This document shows positions 7,291-16,093 of a stretch of 64,000 bases of DNA, in pieces (position 1 is the stretch's first letter; every line of letters starts with the position of its first letter). The notes beneath the pieces were generated by a model, which was not told the origin of the DNA, did not search any database, and was given only the letters and a program-made list of their open reading frames with translations. Both the position numbers and the translations under genes were made by a program. Origin of the DNA: Cytophagaceae bacterium ABcell3 (GTDB lineage Bacteria > Bacteroidota > Bacteroidia > Cytophagales > Cytophagaceae); NCBI GenBank assembly GCA_030913385.1, contig CP133159.1:704584-768583 (forward strand), read 5' to 3'.

Positions 7291-9411
7291 ATGATCAGGA
7301 AAGTTTTTTTCTTATGTGTATCTTATTTTATCGTTTTTTCGGTACACGCACAACAAGATTTTGTTCCCCTGGACTTGCCGACACCTAACAGCTGCCGTAC
7401 AGGGGCGGGTGCACCAGGACCTTCTTATTGGCAACCTCAGGTTGATTATGATATCCAGGTTGAGCTGGATGACGAGAATCAACAAATTATCGGAAGTGAA
7501 AAGGTTACCTTTCACAATAATTCCCCCGAAACACTTCACTTTGTATGGGTGCAACTTGACCAAAATTTGTTTGAGCCACACTCTGTAACCAATGAGACAG
7601 AACACGGACACCTGTCAGATGACATGAAGCTAGACGCCCTGCGCAAGATGATGGTGCCTTTCGATGGAGGGTATAAAATCTCTAAGATTGCAGACAAGTC
7701 TGGTAAAGAGCTTTCGCACATCATCAATAACACCATGATGCGTGTGGATCTGCCAAAGCCATTGGCTCCTGGCAAAAAGGTTGAACTGAATATAGACTGG
7801 AGTTATAACATTACAGAGCATGCTGTTTATGGTGGGCGCTCTGGTTATGAGTATTTCAAAGAAGATGATAACTATTTATATGAAATAGCACAGTTTTTCC
7901 CAAGGCTAGCAGTCTTTACCGATTACATGGGCTGGCAAAACAAGCAGTTCCTTGGGGAAGCAGAGTGGGCTTTGCCTTTCGGTAACTATAAAGTAGCTAT
8001 TACTACTCCGGCAGACCACGTAGTGGCGGCTACTGGCGAGTTGAAAAACGAGAAAGCTGTATTGTCCAAAACGCAAAGAGAGAGGCTTGCTCAAGCTCGT
8101 AAGTCGGAGGAGCAGGTTTGGATCATAACGGAGGAAGAGGCTAAGGCTAATGAAAAGTCTCGGGCTAAAGATAAGAAAACATGGGTTTTTGAGGCAGAAA
8201 ATGTACGTGACTTTGCTTTTGCCAGTTCTCGTAAATTTGTTTGGGATGCCGTGAATGTTCCGCTAGGAGGAAAGGGTGTCCTTGCTATGTCTTTATATCC
8301 TAAAGAAGGAAATCCAATGTGGGGTAAGTATGCCACAGCTTCTGTAGCACATGCGCTAAAGGTTTATTCTAAATATACACTAGATTATCCTTATCCTGTG
8401 GCTATCGCAATCCACGGCCCTATCTTCGGAATGGAATATCCGATGATCAGCTTTAATGGCGCTCGCCCAGACGCTAATGGCAACTATTCTCAAAGGTTAA
8501 AAGAAATCATGATTTCGGTAATTATACATGAGACGGGTCATAATTTCTTCCCGATGATTATTAACTCTGATGAGCGTAGGTGGGCATGGATGGATGAAGG
8601 GCTTAACTCATTTATTCAGTATCTGGCAGAGCAGGAGTGGAGGGAAGGTTATGATTCTAGAAGAGGGCCTGCGTACAAAATAGCTAACTTTATGGCTAGC
8701 GACAAAGATAAGCAGGTGCCAATCATGACCAACCCAGAGTCCATCAACCAAATGGGCAATATTACCTATGGTAAGACCGCGACCGCACTGGCTATATTAA
8801 GAGATGTTGTTATGGGACCTGAACTGTTCGATGCGGCATTTAAGGAGTATTCGAGACGCTGGGCTTTCAAGCACCCAACGCCGGCAGACTTCTTTAGGAC
8901 TATGCAAGATGCTTCAGCAGTTGACCTTGACTGGTTCTTTAGGGGCTGGTTCTATACCACTGACCATGTAGATATAGCAATAGAGAACCCTAAATATAAA
9001 GTGCTAAATAAAGATACTGAAGAAAAGAAGAAAACCAGTGATGATTCAGAAGGTATTCCATTGACAAGTACCTATGATTTTGCTAAGCTATACAAAAATA
9101 TGTCAGAAAGTGACAGGAAGCTGGTAGATGAGGAAATGCATTTTTATGAGCTGACATTCCGTAATGTAGGAGGCTTGATTATGCCTATAATTTTGGAAAT
9201 GCAATTCGAAGACGGCACGAGCAGCACGCAGAAGGTTCCTGTAGAGGTTTGGCGAAAAAATGACAAGAAAGTGACTAAGGTTTTCATAACAGATAAACCG
9301 GTAAAGCAATTTGTACTTGATCCAAAAATGCAAACAGCTGACACAGACCTAGAGAACAATGTGGTAAAAATAGATCAGAAAGCAAAAAAAATGAACTTGC
9401 TGACTAAGTAA
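7291..9411 (+). CDS. Secreted M1-family metallopeptidase
   Basis: A gluzincin zinc aminopeptidase of family M1. The zinc site is HETGH (413-417) followed after 18 residues by Glu436 in WMDEGLN, the HExxH-x18-E signature. The substrate-anchoring motif appears as GMEYP, in place of the usual GxMEN. I place the start at ATG 7291, because the protein then begins with a clean signal peptide (MIRKVFFLCVSYFIVFSVHAQ). The upstream in-frame extension from 7207 would bury it. The mature protein is about 685 residues with a beta-rich N-terminal domain and a Lys-rich tail, and no T9SS sorting domain is seen. It probably acts in the periplasm or at the surface on peptides. A strong terminator follows. Confidence 0.9.
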   Translation: MIRKVFFLCVSYFIVFSVHAQQDFVPLDLPTPNSCRTGAGAPGPSYWQPQVDYDIQVELDDENQQIIGSEKVTFHNNSPETLHFVWVQLDQNLFEPHSVTNETEHGHLSDDMKLDALRKMMVPFDGGYKISKIADKSGKELSHIINNTMMRVDLPKPLAPGKKVELNIDWSYNITEHAVYGGRSGYEYFKEDDNYLYEIAQFFPRLAVFTDYMGWQNKQFLGEAEWALPFGNYKVAITTPADHVVAATGELKNEKAVLSKTQRERLAQARKSEEQVWIITEEEAKANEKSRAKDKKTWVFEAENVRDFAFASSRKFVWDAVNVPLGGKGVLAMSLYPKEGNPMWGKYATASVAHALKVYSKYTLDYPYPVAIAIHGPIFGMEYPMISFNGARPDANGNYSQRLKEIMISVIIHETGHNFFPMIINSDERRWAWMDEGLNSFIQYLAEQEWREGYDSRRGPAYKIANFMASDKDKQVPIMTNPESINQMGNITYGKTATALAILRDVVMGPELFDAAFKEYSRRWAFKHPTPADFFRTMQDASAVDLDWFFRGWFYTTDHVDIAIENPKYKVLNKDTEEKKKTSDDSEGIPLTSTYDFAKLYKNMSESDRKLVDEEMHFYELTFRNVGGLIMPIILEMQFEDGTSSTQKVPVEVWRKNDKKVTKVFITDKPVKQFVLDPKMQTADTDLENNVVKIDQKAKKMNLLTK

Positions 9412-9420
9412 CAATACAAA

Positions 9421-9453
9421 GGCCTCGGTAATCTGCTGAGGCCTTTTTTTATC
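9421..9453 (+). terminator. Rho-independent terminator after the M1 peptidase gene
   Basis: GGCCTC (9421-9426) pairs with GAGGCC at about 9438-9443, followed by a run of seven T. It lies 10 bp after the peptidase stop codon. Confidence 0.85.
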
Positions 9454-9866
9454 CCTGCAAACAATATATATTACACTTCTTAACCTCTAAGTAAAGTGTG
9501 TTTTTTTCTTCCTGTCGATTGTTAGCCTTGTCAAGTCCATAGTTTTTTTATTTTAAGGGGTTGAAAAGTTTTGTAAGATTCTATCAATAGAATAAAACGC
9601 CCCTTTAAGGAACGTGACCTGTTCTCTGCTTTAGCAGAAAGTAAATGACTACGTTAGTTTGTTTACATTTGACATAATGTGGTATTTGCCAGTTATAAAG
9701 AGGGAAGAGGGAATAGAAAATGGACATGTCCTGCTGAGAGAAAGTATGGTGAAAGGTTATAAAGAGGATAATTTCCGTGTTTGTTACAGTAGTTTTACAT
9801 AAAAAAAATAAGTTTGGTGGTTTATCAAAAGAAATAGCAACTATCAGTAAAAATAGGAGGATGAGT
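9454..9866. other. Intergenic gap without a recognised gene
   Basis: About 410 bp of AT-rich sequence between the peptidase terminator and the HTH gene. I looked here for a HigB-like or RelE-like toxin ORF on both strands and saw none. The only long open frame (minus strand, ending near 9605) overlaps the HTH gene antisense and has no protein-like character. Confidence 0.5.
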
Positions 9867-10325
9867 ATGAAGTTCAATGAAAAGTATAATGTGTCAAAAG
9901 AGTTTGAGGATATCTTTGTATTTAATAGTAAAGAAGAAGAGCTTGAGTTTGATGCCCAGGTATTAATGTTTAAATTTTTAGAGGGCGTTGAGAGATCTTT
10001 CGCAAATGGACCCAAGTTTAAGAAGAAGTATTTAGCTGAAGCTTTAGGTAAATCAACTAGTTTTATTTCTCAACTGTATTCTGGTGATAAGTTAATTAAT
10101 TTACTCTCACTTGCTAAAATTCAAAAGTCATTTAATATAACTTTTGAGGTTAATGCACATGTTAATTCTCAGGATTATAAAGAAGTGACAGAACAGATGA
10201 AATTAAAAAGCATTCCTAATGAACCCGAAGGTTTTTGGGTATGGAAAAATCAGAAACCGGATTACTCTGAATCAGACGATTGTTGCGATTTTTTTGATGT
10301 TTCGAAAAATATAACGGCAGCCTAA
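9867..10325 (+). CDS. Antitoxin-like helix-turn-helix protein
   Basis: A 152-residue XRE-type HTH protein. The HTH lies at about 46-85 (KKKYLAEALGKSTSFISQLY, then NLLSLAKIQKSFNI). I choose ATG 9867 because AGGAGG at 9855-9860 lies 6 bp upstream. The ATG at 9861 touches the SD, and the longer GTG start at 9777 would include non-conserved sequence. The strong SD is unusual for this window and hints at recent transfer. The protein resembles the HigA-like antitoxins of chaperone-dependent toxin-antitoxin systems. A SecB-like gene starts 4 bp after its stop. It probably binds its own promoter. No toxin gene is visible next to it. Confidence 0.75.
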   Translation: MKFNEKYNVSKEFEDIFVFNSKEEELEFDAQVLMFKFLEGVERSFANGPKFKKKYLAEALGKSTSFISQLYSGDKLINLLSLAKIQKSFNITFEVNAHVNSQDYKEVTEQMKLKSIPNEPEGFWVWKNQKPDYSESDDCCDFFDVSKNITAA

Positions 10326-10329
10326 CTTT

Positions 10330-10803
10330 ATGAAAGCCTATAAATCTACTCTGGTCTTGTAGAGTTTTTTTCTGTTAAATCATTCGTACCATTTTATTGG
10401 GCCTCAGGAAGGTCTAGAACTTAATGTCAGTGAAGTGTTTAACAACTATAACATAGATATTGATTTTGCTTTAAAGAGTATTGACGAGAACTTGTTTCAG
10501 TTATTTACTAAAATTAATATTAATGATTTAGAAAAGCCCCTACCCGGCTATGTTTTATTTATTGAAGGTGTTTGTATTTTTGCATTTGATAAACCTGAAG
10601 AATTGTCGAATAAAGAAAAGTCTAACCTTCTCCATATTTCAGGGTTAAATATTTGTATAAATAGTTTGCGGAATAATTTAACTATTGCAACTGCCAATGG
10701 TCCGTTAGGCAAGTATACTTTGCCATCAATAGATGTAAATAAGCTACTAATAGATAAACAGGCTGAGCAAAATACAAAAAAGGCAAATAAGGAGAATACA
10801 TAA
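10330..10803 (+). pseudogene. SecB-like chaperone gene interrupted by an in-frame TAG
   Basis: The frame starts at ATG 10330, 4 bp after the HTH gene, reads MKAYKSTLVL and meets TAG at 10360-10362. It then stays open with protein-like sequence (SFFLLNHSYHFIGPQ...) to TAA 10803. The later part has the SecB layout: a beta strand LFQLFTKININ, then GYVLFIEGVCIFAF, a helix NLLHISGLNICINSLRNNL, and GPLGKYTLPSIDVNKLL, which parallels the SecB segment ending in LAPVNFDALF. Translation from GTG 10435 would yield a 122-residue form lacking the first strand. A SecB-like chaperone next to a HigA-like HTH is the toxin-antitoxin-chaperone arrangement. The TAG may be a real nonsense mutation, a suppressed codon or a base error. 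Confidence 0.6.
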
Positions 10804-11055
10804 ATTTAAGAAATTCTGTATATAATAGACGCTAATCTATAGGCGGTGTTGAGTATGGCGGCAATTGTATTGCATAAAACCTTACACCTCTATTATCAGA
10901 AACCATCTCTCAGATAATTATGTTGCGGATAAACTTTTGATTTGACAGCCTGATATTACTGGTGGATAAAACCGGAAGGCTTCATAGTGTATTTTAAAAC
11001 CTGTTTAAACCTGGGTTTTCTTTACTAATGAAATCAATGCTTTTTGAATTACCCT

Positions 11056-11856
11056 CTACAAATTTATTTGAAACCCATTGGTCAGTGAGTATATAAACGG
11101 CGTGATCGGGACAATGGGCCTGTTTTCATAATTTCCCGTAAAAGTGGTTTTTAGAGAGAGTCTTTCCGTTACTTTTACCAGCAAATTTGCTTCTCCGCTG
11201 TAGCGATGCCTGAATGCCTTAATGCTATTGTCATAGCCTGTTTGGAAGTAAAAGATAGTATTCAGGTCTATATGTTCTTTAATTTTCCACCTTGTCGAAA
11301 TATTACTGGTAGACTTGATGAGGGTTACTTGCTGAAAATTGTTTGCCTCGTATGGGTGCTGCCACTGCTCATATTCAAGCATAGCTCCTGTGCTTAAGGT
11401 AATGTTTATGCTTTTACTTTTTATTAATCGATACCTAATAGCGCCTCCCGTTAATAGCCTTGGGTCAAGTCCACGAAAATTGTCATACTGGTATTGGGTG
11501 AAAAATTCGGGGTGAATGGTTTCGTTATGGTTAAAGCTTGTTCGGAAATGTACATATCCCGTGCTTAGGAATACGTTTTCGTTGATTTTCAAATAGTCAA
11601 ATTTTCCAATAAGCATATAAACGTGATTTTTGCTTATATAGCCAAAGTCAGCGCCACTATTGAAACCTAAAAGATTTACTGGGTCTTTCTCGCCTGCGCT
11701 CCTGTTGTACATGCTTAAAGAAGCAGACACATTTCCCACAAAGTAATTGGCGGTATCTTTACGCTCCAGGCGTGTTTTTTCGATATTCAAAATTTGACTG
11801 GAGGCGTGGTGGCTAAGAAAGCTTACTATTATTAAAATGAAATATTTTTTAAACAT
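11056..11856 (-). CDS. DUF481-like outer-membrane protein, copy 2
   Basis: A 266-residue protein with signal peptide (MFKKYFILIIVSFLSHHASSQ) and alternating amphipathic strands ending in an aromatic/hydrophobic terminal strand (FIYSLTNGFQINL), typical of an outer-membrane beta-barrel. The pattern YxHFRTSFNHN...PEFFTQYQYDNFRGLDPRLLTGG resembles DUF481 (YdiY-like) proteins, which are salt-induced outer-membrane proteins of unknown role. It is clearly paralogous to the gene at 12053-12850, about half identical by eye, in the same order and direction. Between them lies a copy of the dispersed repeat, so the duplication and the repeat insertion are separate events. Confidence 0.75.
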   Translation of the reverse strand: MFKKYFILIIVSFLSHHASSQILNIEKTRLERKDTANYFVGNVSASLSMYNRSAGEKDPVNLLGFNSGADFGYISKNHVYMLIGKFDYLKINENVFLSTGYVHFRTSFNHNETIHPEFFTQYQYDNFRGLDPRLLTGGAIRYRLIKSKSINITLSTGAMLEYEQWQHPYEANNFQQVTLIKSTSNISTRWKIKEHIDLNTIFYFQTGYDNSIKAFRHRYSGEANLLVKVTERLSLKTTFTGNYENRPIVPITPFIYSLTNGFQINL

Positions 11857-11890
11857 CTTCGTGCTTCGGTGAGGCGCATAGGATAACTAT

Positions 11891-11994
11891 TTTAACCTGA
11901 ATTATGCGATAGATTTCGTTATGAGAAGCAAAACAAATGATTTGATTGTTTTTTGCTGCGTAATAGAAAGTTTTATCGCATACTTCATGTTTAA
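11891..11994 (-). repeat. Dispersed inverted-repeat element, short copy C
   Basis: Both ends are present (TTAACCTGAATTATGCGATAG at the left; its complement-like end TATCGCATACTTCATGTTTAA at the right). Read on the minus strand it matches copies A and B. The central 70 bp of those copies, including the CATAG palindrome, is missing. It fills the gap between the two DUF481-like genes. Confidence 0.7.
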
Positions 11995-12052
11995 TGAACG
12001 AAATTAACAAAAGCAATCTGATGAAGTGGCATACTTTTATATATTTCTCGCC

Positions 12053-12850
12053 TTATAGTGAGAACTGCAAGCCGTTTGTCAGCGAAAAAATAAATGGAAC
12101 AATGGGGACTATAGGTTTGCTTTCATAGCTGCCAATAAAGGTAGTAGTGAGATTCAATTTTTTGCTCACTTTAACCAATAGGTTAGCTTCACCACTTATC
12201 CGGTGCCTAAACCCGCTAATGCTTCTGTCGTAACCTGTTTGGAAATAGGCAATGCCGTTGAGGTCAATATGGCTGTTGACTTTCCAGCGGGCATTCAAAT
12301 AATTCGTTGACTTGATTAGGTTCATTTCTACAAAGACTCCTTCTATATAAGGTTGTGCCCATTTTTCGTATTCGTACATGGCGCCAGGGCTCACAATCAA
12401 AGTCAATTTTTCGGTTTGGAAAAAACGGTAACGGAGGCCTGCGCCTGCCAATAACCTTGGGTGCAACCCCCGGATATTATCAAACTGGTACTGGCCGAAA
12501 ACTTCAGGGTGAAAGGTTTGGTTGTGGTTAAAACTTATCCGAAAATGTGAGTAGCCTGTATTTGTTATAATATCTTCGTTTACATTGAGATAGTCCATTC
12601 TGTTGATTAGGCGGTAGAAATGCTTTTTCCCAACATATCCGACACTTGCTCCTATCCCAAAGCCCATAATGTGGATAGGGTCATCTATGCCTGCGCTGAC
12701 ATTGTTTATGGTCATCGTGGCATTGGTGTTTGCCAAAAAATAGTTTGTAGTGTCCTTTTTTTCGATTTTCTTTTTCTCAAGGTTTAATATCTGACAGTTT
12801 GCCGAATACGAAGAAAGGGCTAATATGACCAGGATTAAAGTTCTGAGCAT
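12053..12850 (-). CDS. DUF481-like outer-membrane protein, copy 1
   Basis: A 265-residue paralogue of the 11056-11856 gene. It has a signal peptide (MLRTLILVILALSSYSANCQ), the shared block FRISFNHNQTFHPEVFGQYQFDN and a C-terminal strand ending FSLTNGLQFSL. The predicted product is an outer-membrane beta-barrel of the DUF481 type. It lies 22 bp downstream of the acyltransferase stop and is probably co-transcribed with that lipid-modifying enzyme, which fits an envelope role. No enzymatic motif is seen. Confidence 0.75.
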   Translation of the reverse strand: MLRTLILVILALSSYSANCQILNLEKKKIEKKDTTNYFLANTNATMTINNVSAGIDDPIHIMGFGIGASVGYVGKKHFYRLINRMDYLNVNEDIITNTGYSHFRISFNHNQTFHPEVFGQYQFDNIRGLHPRLLAGAGLRYRFFQTEKLTLIVSPGAMYEYEKWAQPYIEGVFVEMNLIKSTNYLNARWKVNSHIDLNGIAYFQTGYDRSISGFRHRISGEANLLVKVSKKLNLTTTFIGSYESKPIVPIVPFIFSLTNGLQFSL

Positions 12851-12872
12851 TAGTGATTTGTTTTTTTTCTAC

Positions 12873-13745
12873 TTAAGTTTTTGGGCGGCTGTGCTTCCAT
12901 CGTCTATGGGACCAAAGCCAGGTTTCAGGGTTTTCGATAATGTCTTTTTCGATTCTTCTTATATAAATTTCGCAAAGTTCTTCCTCTGTATGGTTCGTAG
13001 GGTTCTTGACCAATAGCTCATTTTCCAGTTGGTAATAACCTCTTGCCTTCCTTTTTACCGATACATAAACCATTGGGTAGTTCATTTTTTTCGCAATGCG
13101 GGCTGGGCCTCTAAACACAGGCGTATCTTGGTTAAGAAATGTTGTCCAATAGGCCCCCTGCGGACTTGGAGTTTGATCTGCTATGAAAAATGTAACGTTC
13201 AGGTGGTTTTTGTTGCTGATTACCCGACGGTACGTGTCGTTCATTGCTATCAGCTCCACATTAAACCTTCGACGTTGCTTGTGCATCAAGCGGTCAATGA
13301 CTTTGGTAGACAAGGGCTTATAAATAGCATAGGCTTTATGCTTGATGTGGTTGCCTAAGCAAATGTCTCCCCACTCCCAGTTGCCGATGTGGCCAGTTAT
13401 ACCTATAATATTTTGCTGTTTACTGGCCAGTTCATCCACTACTGTTGAATCCTTGAAGCTGCACCTTTTGTATCCTTCTTCCTTGCTTATCGTAAACTTT
13501 TTGATGATCTCAACAATCAAATCGCACAGGTATCGATAAAAGTTTTTCTCAAGATCTAGAAGTTCTTTGCTGCTTTTTTCAGGAAAGGAGTTTCTTAGGT
13601 TTTCCCTTACTACTTTTTTTCTATAACCTATGCCACGGTAAGCGACAAGGTATAAGCAGTTAGAAATGCCATACAATGTTGAAAGTGGCAAGAGGGAAAG
13701 GGTATAAATAACGCCAATGGCTAGCCTGGCAAACAGCTGTTTCAT
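12873..13745 (-). CDS. LpxL/HtrB-family lipid A acyltransferase
   Basis: A 290-residue member of the lysophospholipid/lipid A acyltransferase family. The catalytic HX4E motif is H119-IGNW-E124 (TGHIGNWEWG). Other family landmarks are an N-terminal membrane-anchoring helix (residues 5-35), the basic KVVRENLRNSFPEKS segment, FFIADQTPSPQGAYWTTFL and the C-terminal WLWSHRRWKHS. Such enzymes add a secondary acyl chain to lipid A, or in Bacteroidota to ornithine- or related lipids, on the inner face of the cytoplasmic membrane. Length is normal. Two outer-membrane protein genes follow on the same strand after 22 bp. Substrate choice cannot be told from sequence. Confidence 0.88.
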   Translation of the reverse strand: MKQLFARLAIGVIYTLSLLPLSTLYGISNCLYLVAYRGIGYRKKVVRENLRNSFPEKSSKELLDLEKNFYRYLCDLIVEIIKKFTISKEEGYKRCSFKDSTVVDELASKQQNIIGITGHIGNWEWGDICLGNHIKHKAYAIYKPLSTKVIDRLMHKQRRRFNVELIAMNDTYRRVISNKNHLNVTFFIADQTPSPQGAYWTTFLNQDTPVFRGPARIAKKMNYPMVYVSVKRKARGYYQLENELLVKNPTNHTEEELCEIYIRRIEKDIIENPETWLWSHRRWKHSRPKT

Positions 13746-13880
13746 ATAAGACCTATGTTGGCAGAATATCTGATGGCATTGACCAGATAAACGGCAGGGT
13801 TATGCTTGATGCTTTGAAATTACAAAATTATCTACTATGGTGAAAGAAACATTCATTTGCTGAGATAATTTATATAACCA

Positions 13881-13988
13881 ATTAAATGCAATAGAGTTTT
13901 CCTGCGGGGATTTTGTTTTTGCTATGGTTCTCATGTGTGGGGCAAAAGGGGCCGTAATAGAAAGTTTCTATTACATATTTCAGGTTGA
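13881..13988 (+). repeat. Dispersed inverted-repeat element, short copy E
   Basis: It begins ATTAAATGCAATAGAG and ends GTAATAGAAAGTTTCTATTACATATTTCAGGTT. The right end is itself a palindrome (AATAGAAA-GTTTCTATT). It fills the 284-bp gap upstream of thpR, and half of the gap has no other feature. It resembles copy C in lacking the central block. Confidence 0.65.
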
Positions 13989-14029
13989 ACAAGAAAAGCT
14001 TCTAGATGTTTTCCCTATAAAAGCTTTTT

Positions 14030-14578
14030 ATGGGAGCAAAAAGATTATTTGTAGCTATCCCAGTTCCGGATATTGTTAAAGATGAGATCCGGTCAGTGGC
14101 TGAAAAGCTTGGAGAGATGGATAAAATTATTCCTGAACAGAACTGGCATATTACTGTTCATTTTCTTGGGGATACACCTGAGAAAGAGATACCGTCGCTG
14201 TTAGAAAAGCTGTCTCACGGAGTAGCTGATATACCTGCCTTTACCTTGTCTTTTCAAGATATTATTGTTAAAAAAAGCGGGTTCCGCGCTATGATTTGGG
14301 TTAGGGGTGAACCGTCACAGGCTTTTGTTAAGCTGGTGAGAAAAGTTGAAATGCTTACAGATGGGAAAGAACAACGTAAGCCAATTCCGCACATTACCTT
14401 AAGCAGGATTAAGAAAAAGCCATTTGAAAGAAAAAACCTTCCGGTAGCTTTTAAAAGCAGCCTTACTTGGAAGGTGGAACATATTGAGCTTTGGGAGTCA
14501 AAACTATCAAGAGAGAATTCTTTGTATACCAATTTAGGGTCATTTAAGCTAAAGGATTATGAGCCAAAGTACAGGTAA
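14030..14578 (+). CDS. thpR: RNA 2',3'-cyclic phosphodiesterase
   Basis: A 182-residue 2H phosphoesterase of the ThpR/LigT family. The two catalytic HxTx motifs are HITV (40-43) and HITL (121-124), spaced as expected. The enzyme opens 2',3'-cyclic phosphate ends of RNA, giving a 2'-phosphate, and can ligate tRNA halves in vitro. FVAIPVPDIVKDEI at the start and the C-terminal IELWESKLSRENSLY are family landmarks. The start ATG follows soon after a copy of the dispersed repeat. Its last 20 bp overlap the DUF72 gene, indicating translational coupling. Confidence 0.92.
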   Translation: MGAKRLFVAIPVPDIVKDEIRSVAEKLGEMDKIIPEQNWHITVHFLGDTPEKEIPSLLEKLSHGVADIPAFTLSFQDIIVKKSGFRAMIWVRGEPSQAFVKLVRKVEMLTDGKEQRKPIPHITLSRIKKKPFERKNLPVAFKSSLTWKVEHIELWESKLSRENSLYTNLGSFKLKDYEPKYR

Positions 14579-15311
14579 ATTTTTTATTGGCACATCAGGT
14601 TGGCATTATAAGCATTGGGTAGGGAGTTTTTATCCCGATAAGACACCCCCACGTAAGTTTATGCAACATTATTTAAAGTACTTTAGCACTACAGAAATCA
14701 ATGCCAGTTTTTATAGGTTGCCTGCCGAAAAAACTTTTCAAACATGGAAAGATGCTGTGCCGGACGGTTTTGTTTTTTCGGTAAAAGCCAGTAGATACAT
14801 TACGCACATGAAAAAGTTGAAAGATCCGCACGAACCACTGGCAAACCTTTTTAGCAGGGCGGATGTGCTTGAGGAAAAGCTAGGGCCTATCCTTTTTCAA
14901 CTTCCTCCTGGGTGGAAGCTTAATTTAGACCGCTTGCATTATTTCCTTGATGCTTTGCCTACAGGTTACCGCTATGCCTTAGAGTGTAGAAACCATACAT
15001 GGTACTCCGAGGAGGTCTATGACTTGTTAGAGAAAAAGAACATCGCATTTTGTATTTATGAGTTAGAAGGTCATGTATCGCCATTTCAACTGACCGCCGA
15101 TTGGGTTTATGTTAGGCTGCATGGGCCAGGGGGAAAGTATGAAGGAAGTTATGATGACAAAAGCTTGAATAAGTGGGCTAAGGAGATAAAAAGCTGGAAT
15201 GGAAAAGGAAAAGATGTTTATCTCTATTTTGATAATGACCAAAATGGCTATGCTGCACAAAATGCCCTAAGGCTTAACCAAATATTAGAAAAATCTGGTG
15301 CTACTATTTGA
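14559..15311 (+). CDS. DUF72 (YecE-like) TIM-barrel protein
   Basis: A 250-residue DUF72 protein. Landmarks are the N-terminal FFIGTSGWHYKHWVGSFYP (8-26), INASFYRLP, FSVKASRYITH, ILFQLPPG, ALECRNHTWY, YVRLHGPGGKYEGSY and the C-terminal VYLYFDNDQNGYAAQNAL. The family has a TIM-barrel fold and an unproven function, though the sequence pattern suggests a nuclease or other phosphoester enzyme. It overlaps thpR by 20 bp, so the two are almost certainly co-translated. That pairing hints at RNA-end metabolism, but this is inference. Confidence 0.9.
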   Translation: MSQSTGKFFIGTSGWHYKHWVGSFYPDKTPPRKFMQHYLKYFSTTEINASFYRLPAEKTFQTWKDAVPDGFVFSVKASRYITHMKKLKDPHEPLANLFSRADVLEEKLGPILFQLPPGWKLNLDRLHYFLDALPTGYRYALECRNHTWYSEEVYDLLEKKNIAFCIYELEGHVSPFQLTADWVYVRLHGPGGKYEGSYDDKSLNKWAKEIKSWNGKGKDVYLYFDNDQNGYAAQNALRLNQILEKSGATI

Positions 15312-15539
15312 CGGTCATAGATTTGAGAAACATAAAATGAACTGTTTTCATATGTTTGTTTGGTGACTTAAAATTTTTTTAAAAAAAGTTTTTTGTGATG
15401 TAAGAAAATTAAAAAAAATGTTTAACTTGGTAGTCGAATAAATAATTTGTTTAAACTAATCAACTAAGTGCTATGTCCGTAAACACAGCGCTGCCTTTTT
15501 TATTTTTTTTATTTGTGGGGTATCTCACAAGTACTTATT

Positions 15540-15650
15540 TTTTGTAAGTTTCAGACTTTTACTGCTCGTTTATTTGTGGGATTGCTCCACCGATATTGAG
15601 AAGAACTGAGAAAAGCCGGTTTCTGAATAAGGAACCGGCTTTATTTTTTG
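15540..15650 (+). ncRNA. Possible small structured transcript ending in a strong terminator
   Basis: A 9-bp perfect stem (AAGCCGGTT 15613-15621 with AACCGGCTT 15633-15641) followed by ATTTTTTG is a clear terminator 300 bp beyond the DUF72 stop. Upstream lie TAAGTTTC (near 15544), close to the TAnnTTTG box, and two similar blocks TTTATTTGTGGG (15508-15519 region and 15570 region), each followed by a short hairpin (GTGG...CCAC). A free-standing RNA of about 100 nt is possible, and so is a long 3' UTR. The remainder of the 15312-16093 gap holds AT-rich sequence and one repeat end. Confidence 0.35.
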
Positions 15651-15720
15651 CCGTATATATTGCTTGTGCTAAGGTTAATGCTGAAGCCGAATATTCTTTA
15701 TTATAGCAAATAAGGTCTAG

Positions 15721-15760
15721 CCTGGACTATGCGTTAGAAAGTTCTTATGCATGTTTCAGG
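15721..15760. repeat. Minimal copy F of the dispersed inverted repeat
   Basis: CCTGGACTATGCGTTAGAAA runs directly into GTTCTTATGCATGTTTCAGG. The two ends of the family are joined back to back as a 40-bp imperfect palindrome with no internal sequence. Confidence 0.6.
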
Positions 15761-16015
15761 TTCAATATGTTTTAAGGTGAAACTACAGTTTTTTCAATGT
15801 CCATTTGCTTTGTGGATGCTGGGTATACCATAAGAATTTATGTTACGGCCATTTTATGCCTTGCTATAAAAAGGCGTCTAACTTTTCCTACGGGCTTTTT
15901 CAACAGACCATAATAAAAAGTGAATCATATTTATTGCTTTACTGTTGAGATTTGAAAGCAGATAAAATGCATGCAAATTATATTGTATGTATCTAAGAAA
16001 AAAAACAGAAAAAAC

Positions 16016-16076
16016 TATCTTTGTAATTCTGTATTCTGCAAAAAAAGACCTAAATTTTTAAAAATCGTTACCTTTG
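16016..16076 (+). promoter_or_regulatory. Two TAnnTTTG-type promoter boxes before the MMPL transporter
   Basis: TATCTTTG at 16016-16023 and TACCTTTG at 16069-16076 both match the Bacteroidota sigma-A -7 element. The first would give a leader of about 60 nt. The second would give a leader of only about 10 nt before ATG 16094. Confidence 0.5.
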
Positions 16077-16093
16077 TTGTTTAGTTGAGGAAT

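Noticed and set aside
9605-10015. 136-residue minus-strand ORF antisense to the HTH gene
   Set aside because: Low-complexity hydrophobic sequence in the shadow of a convincing plus-strand gene. Also considered as the missing toxin and rejected for lack of any toxin motif.
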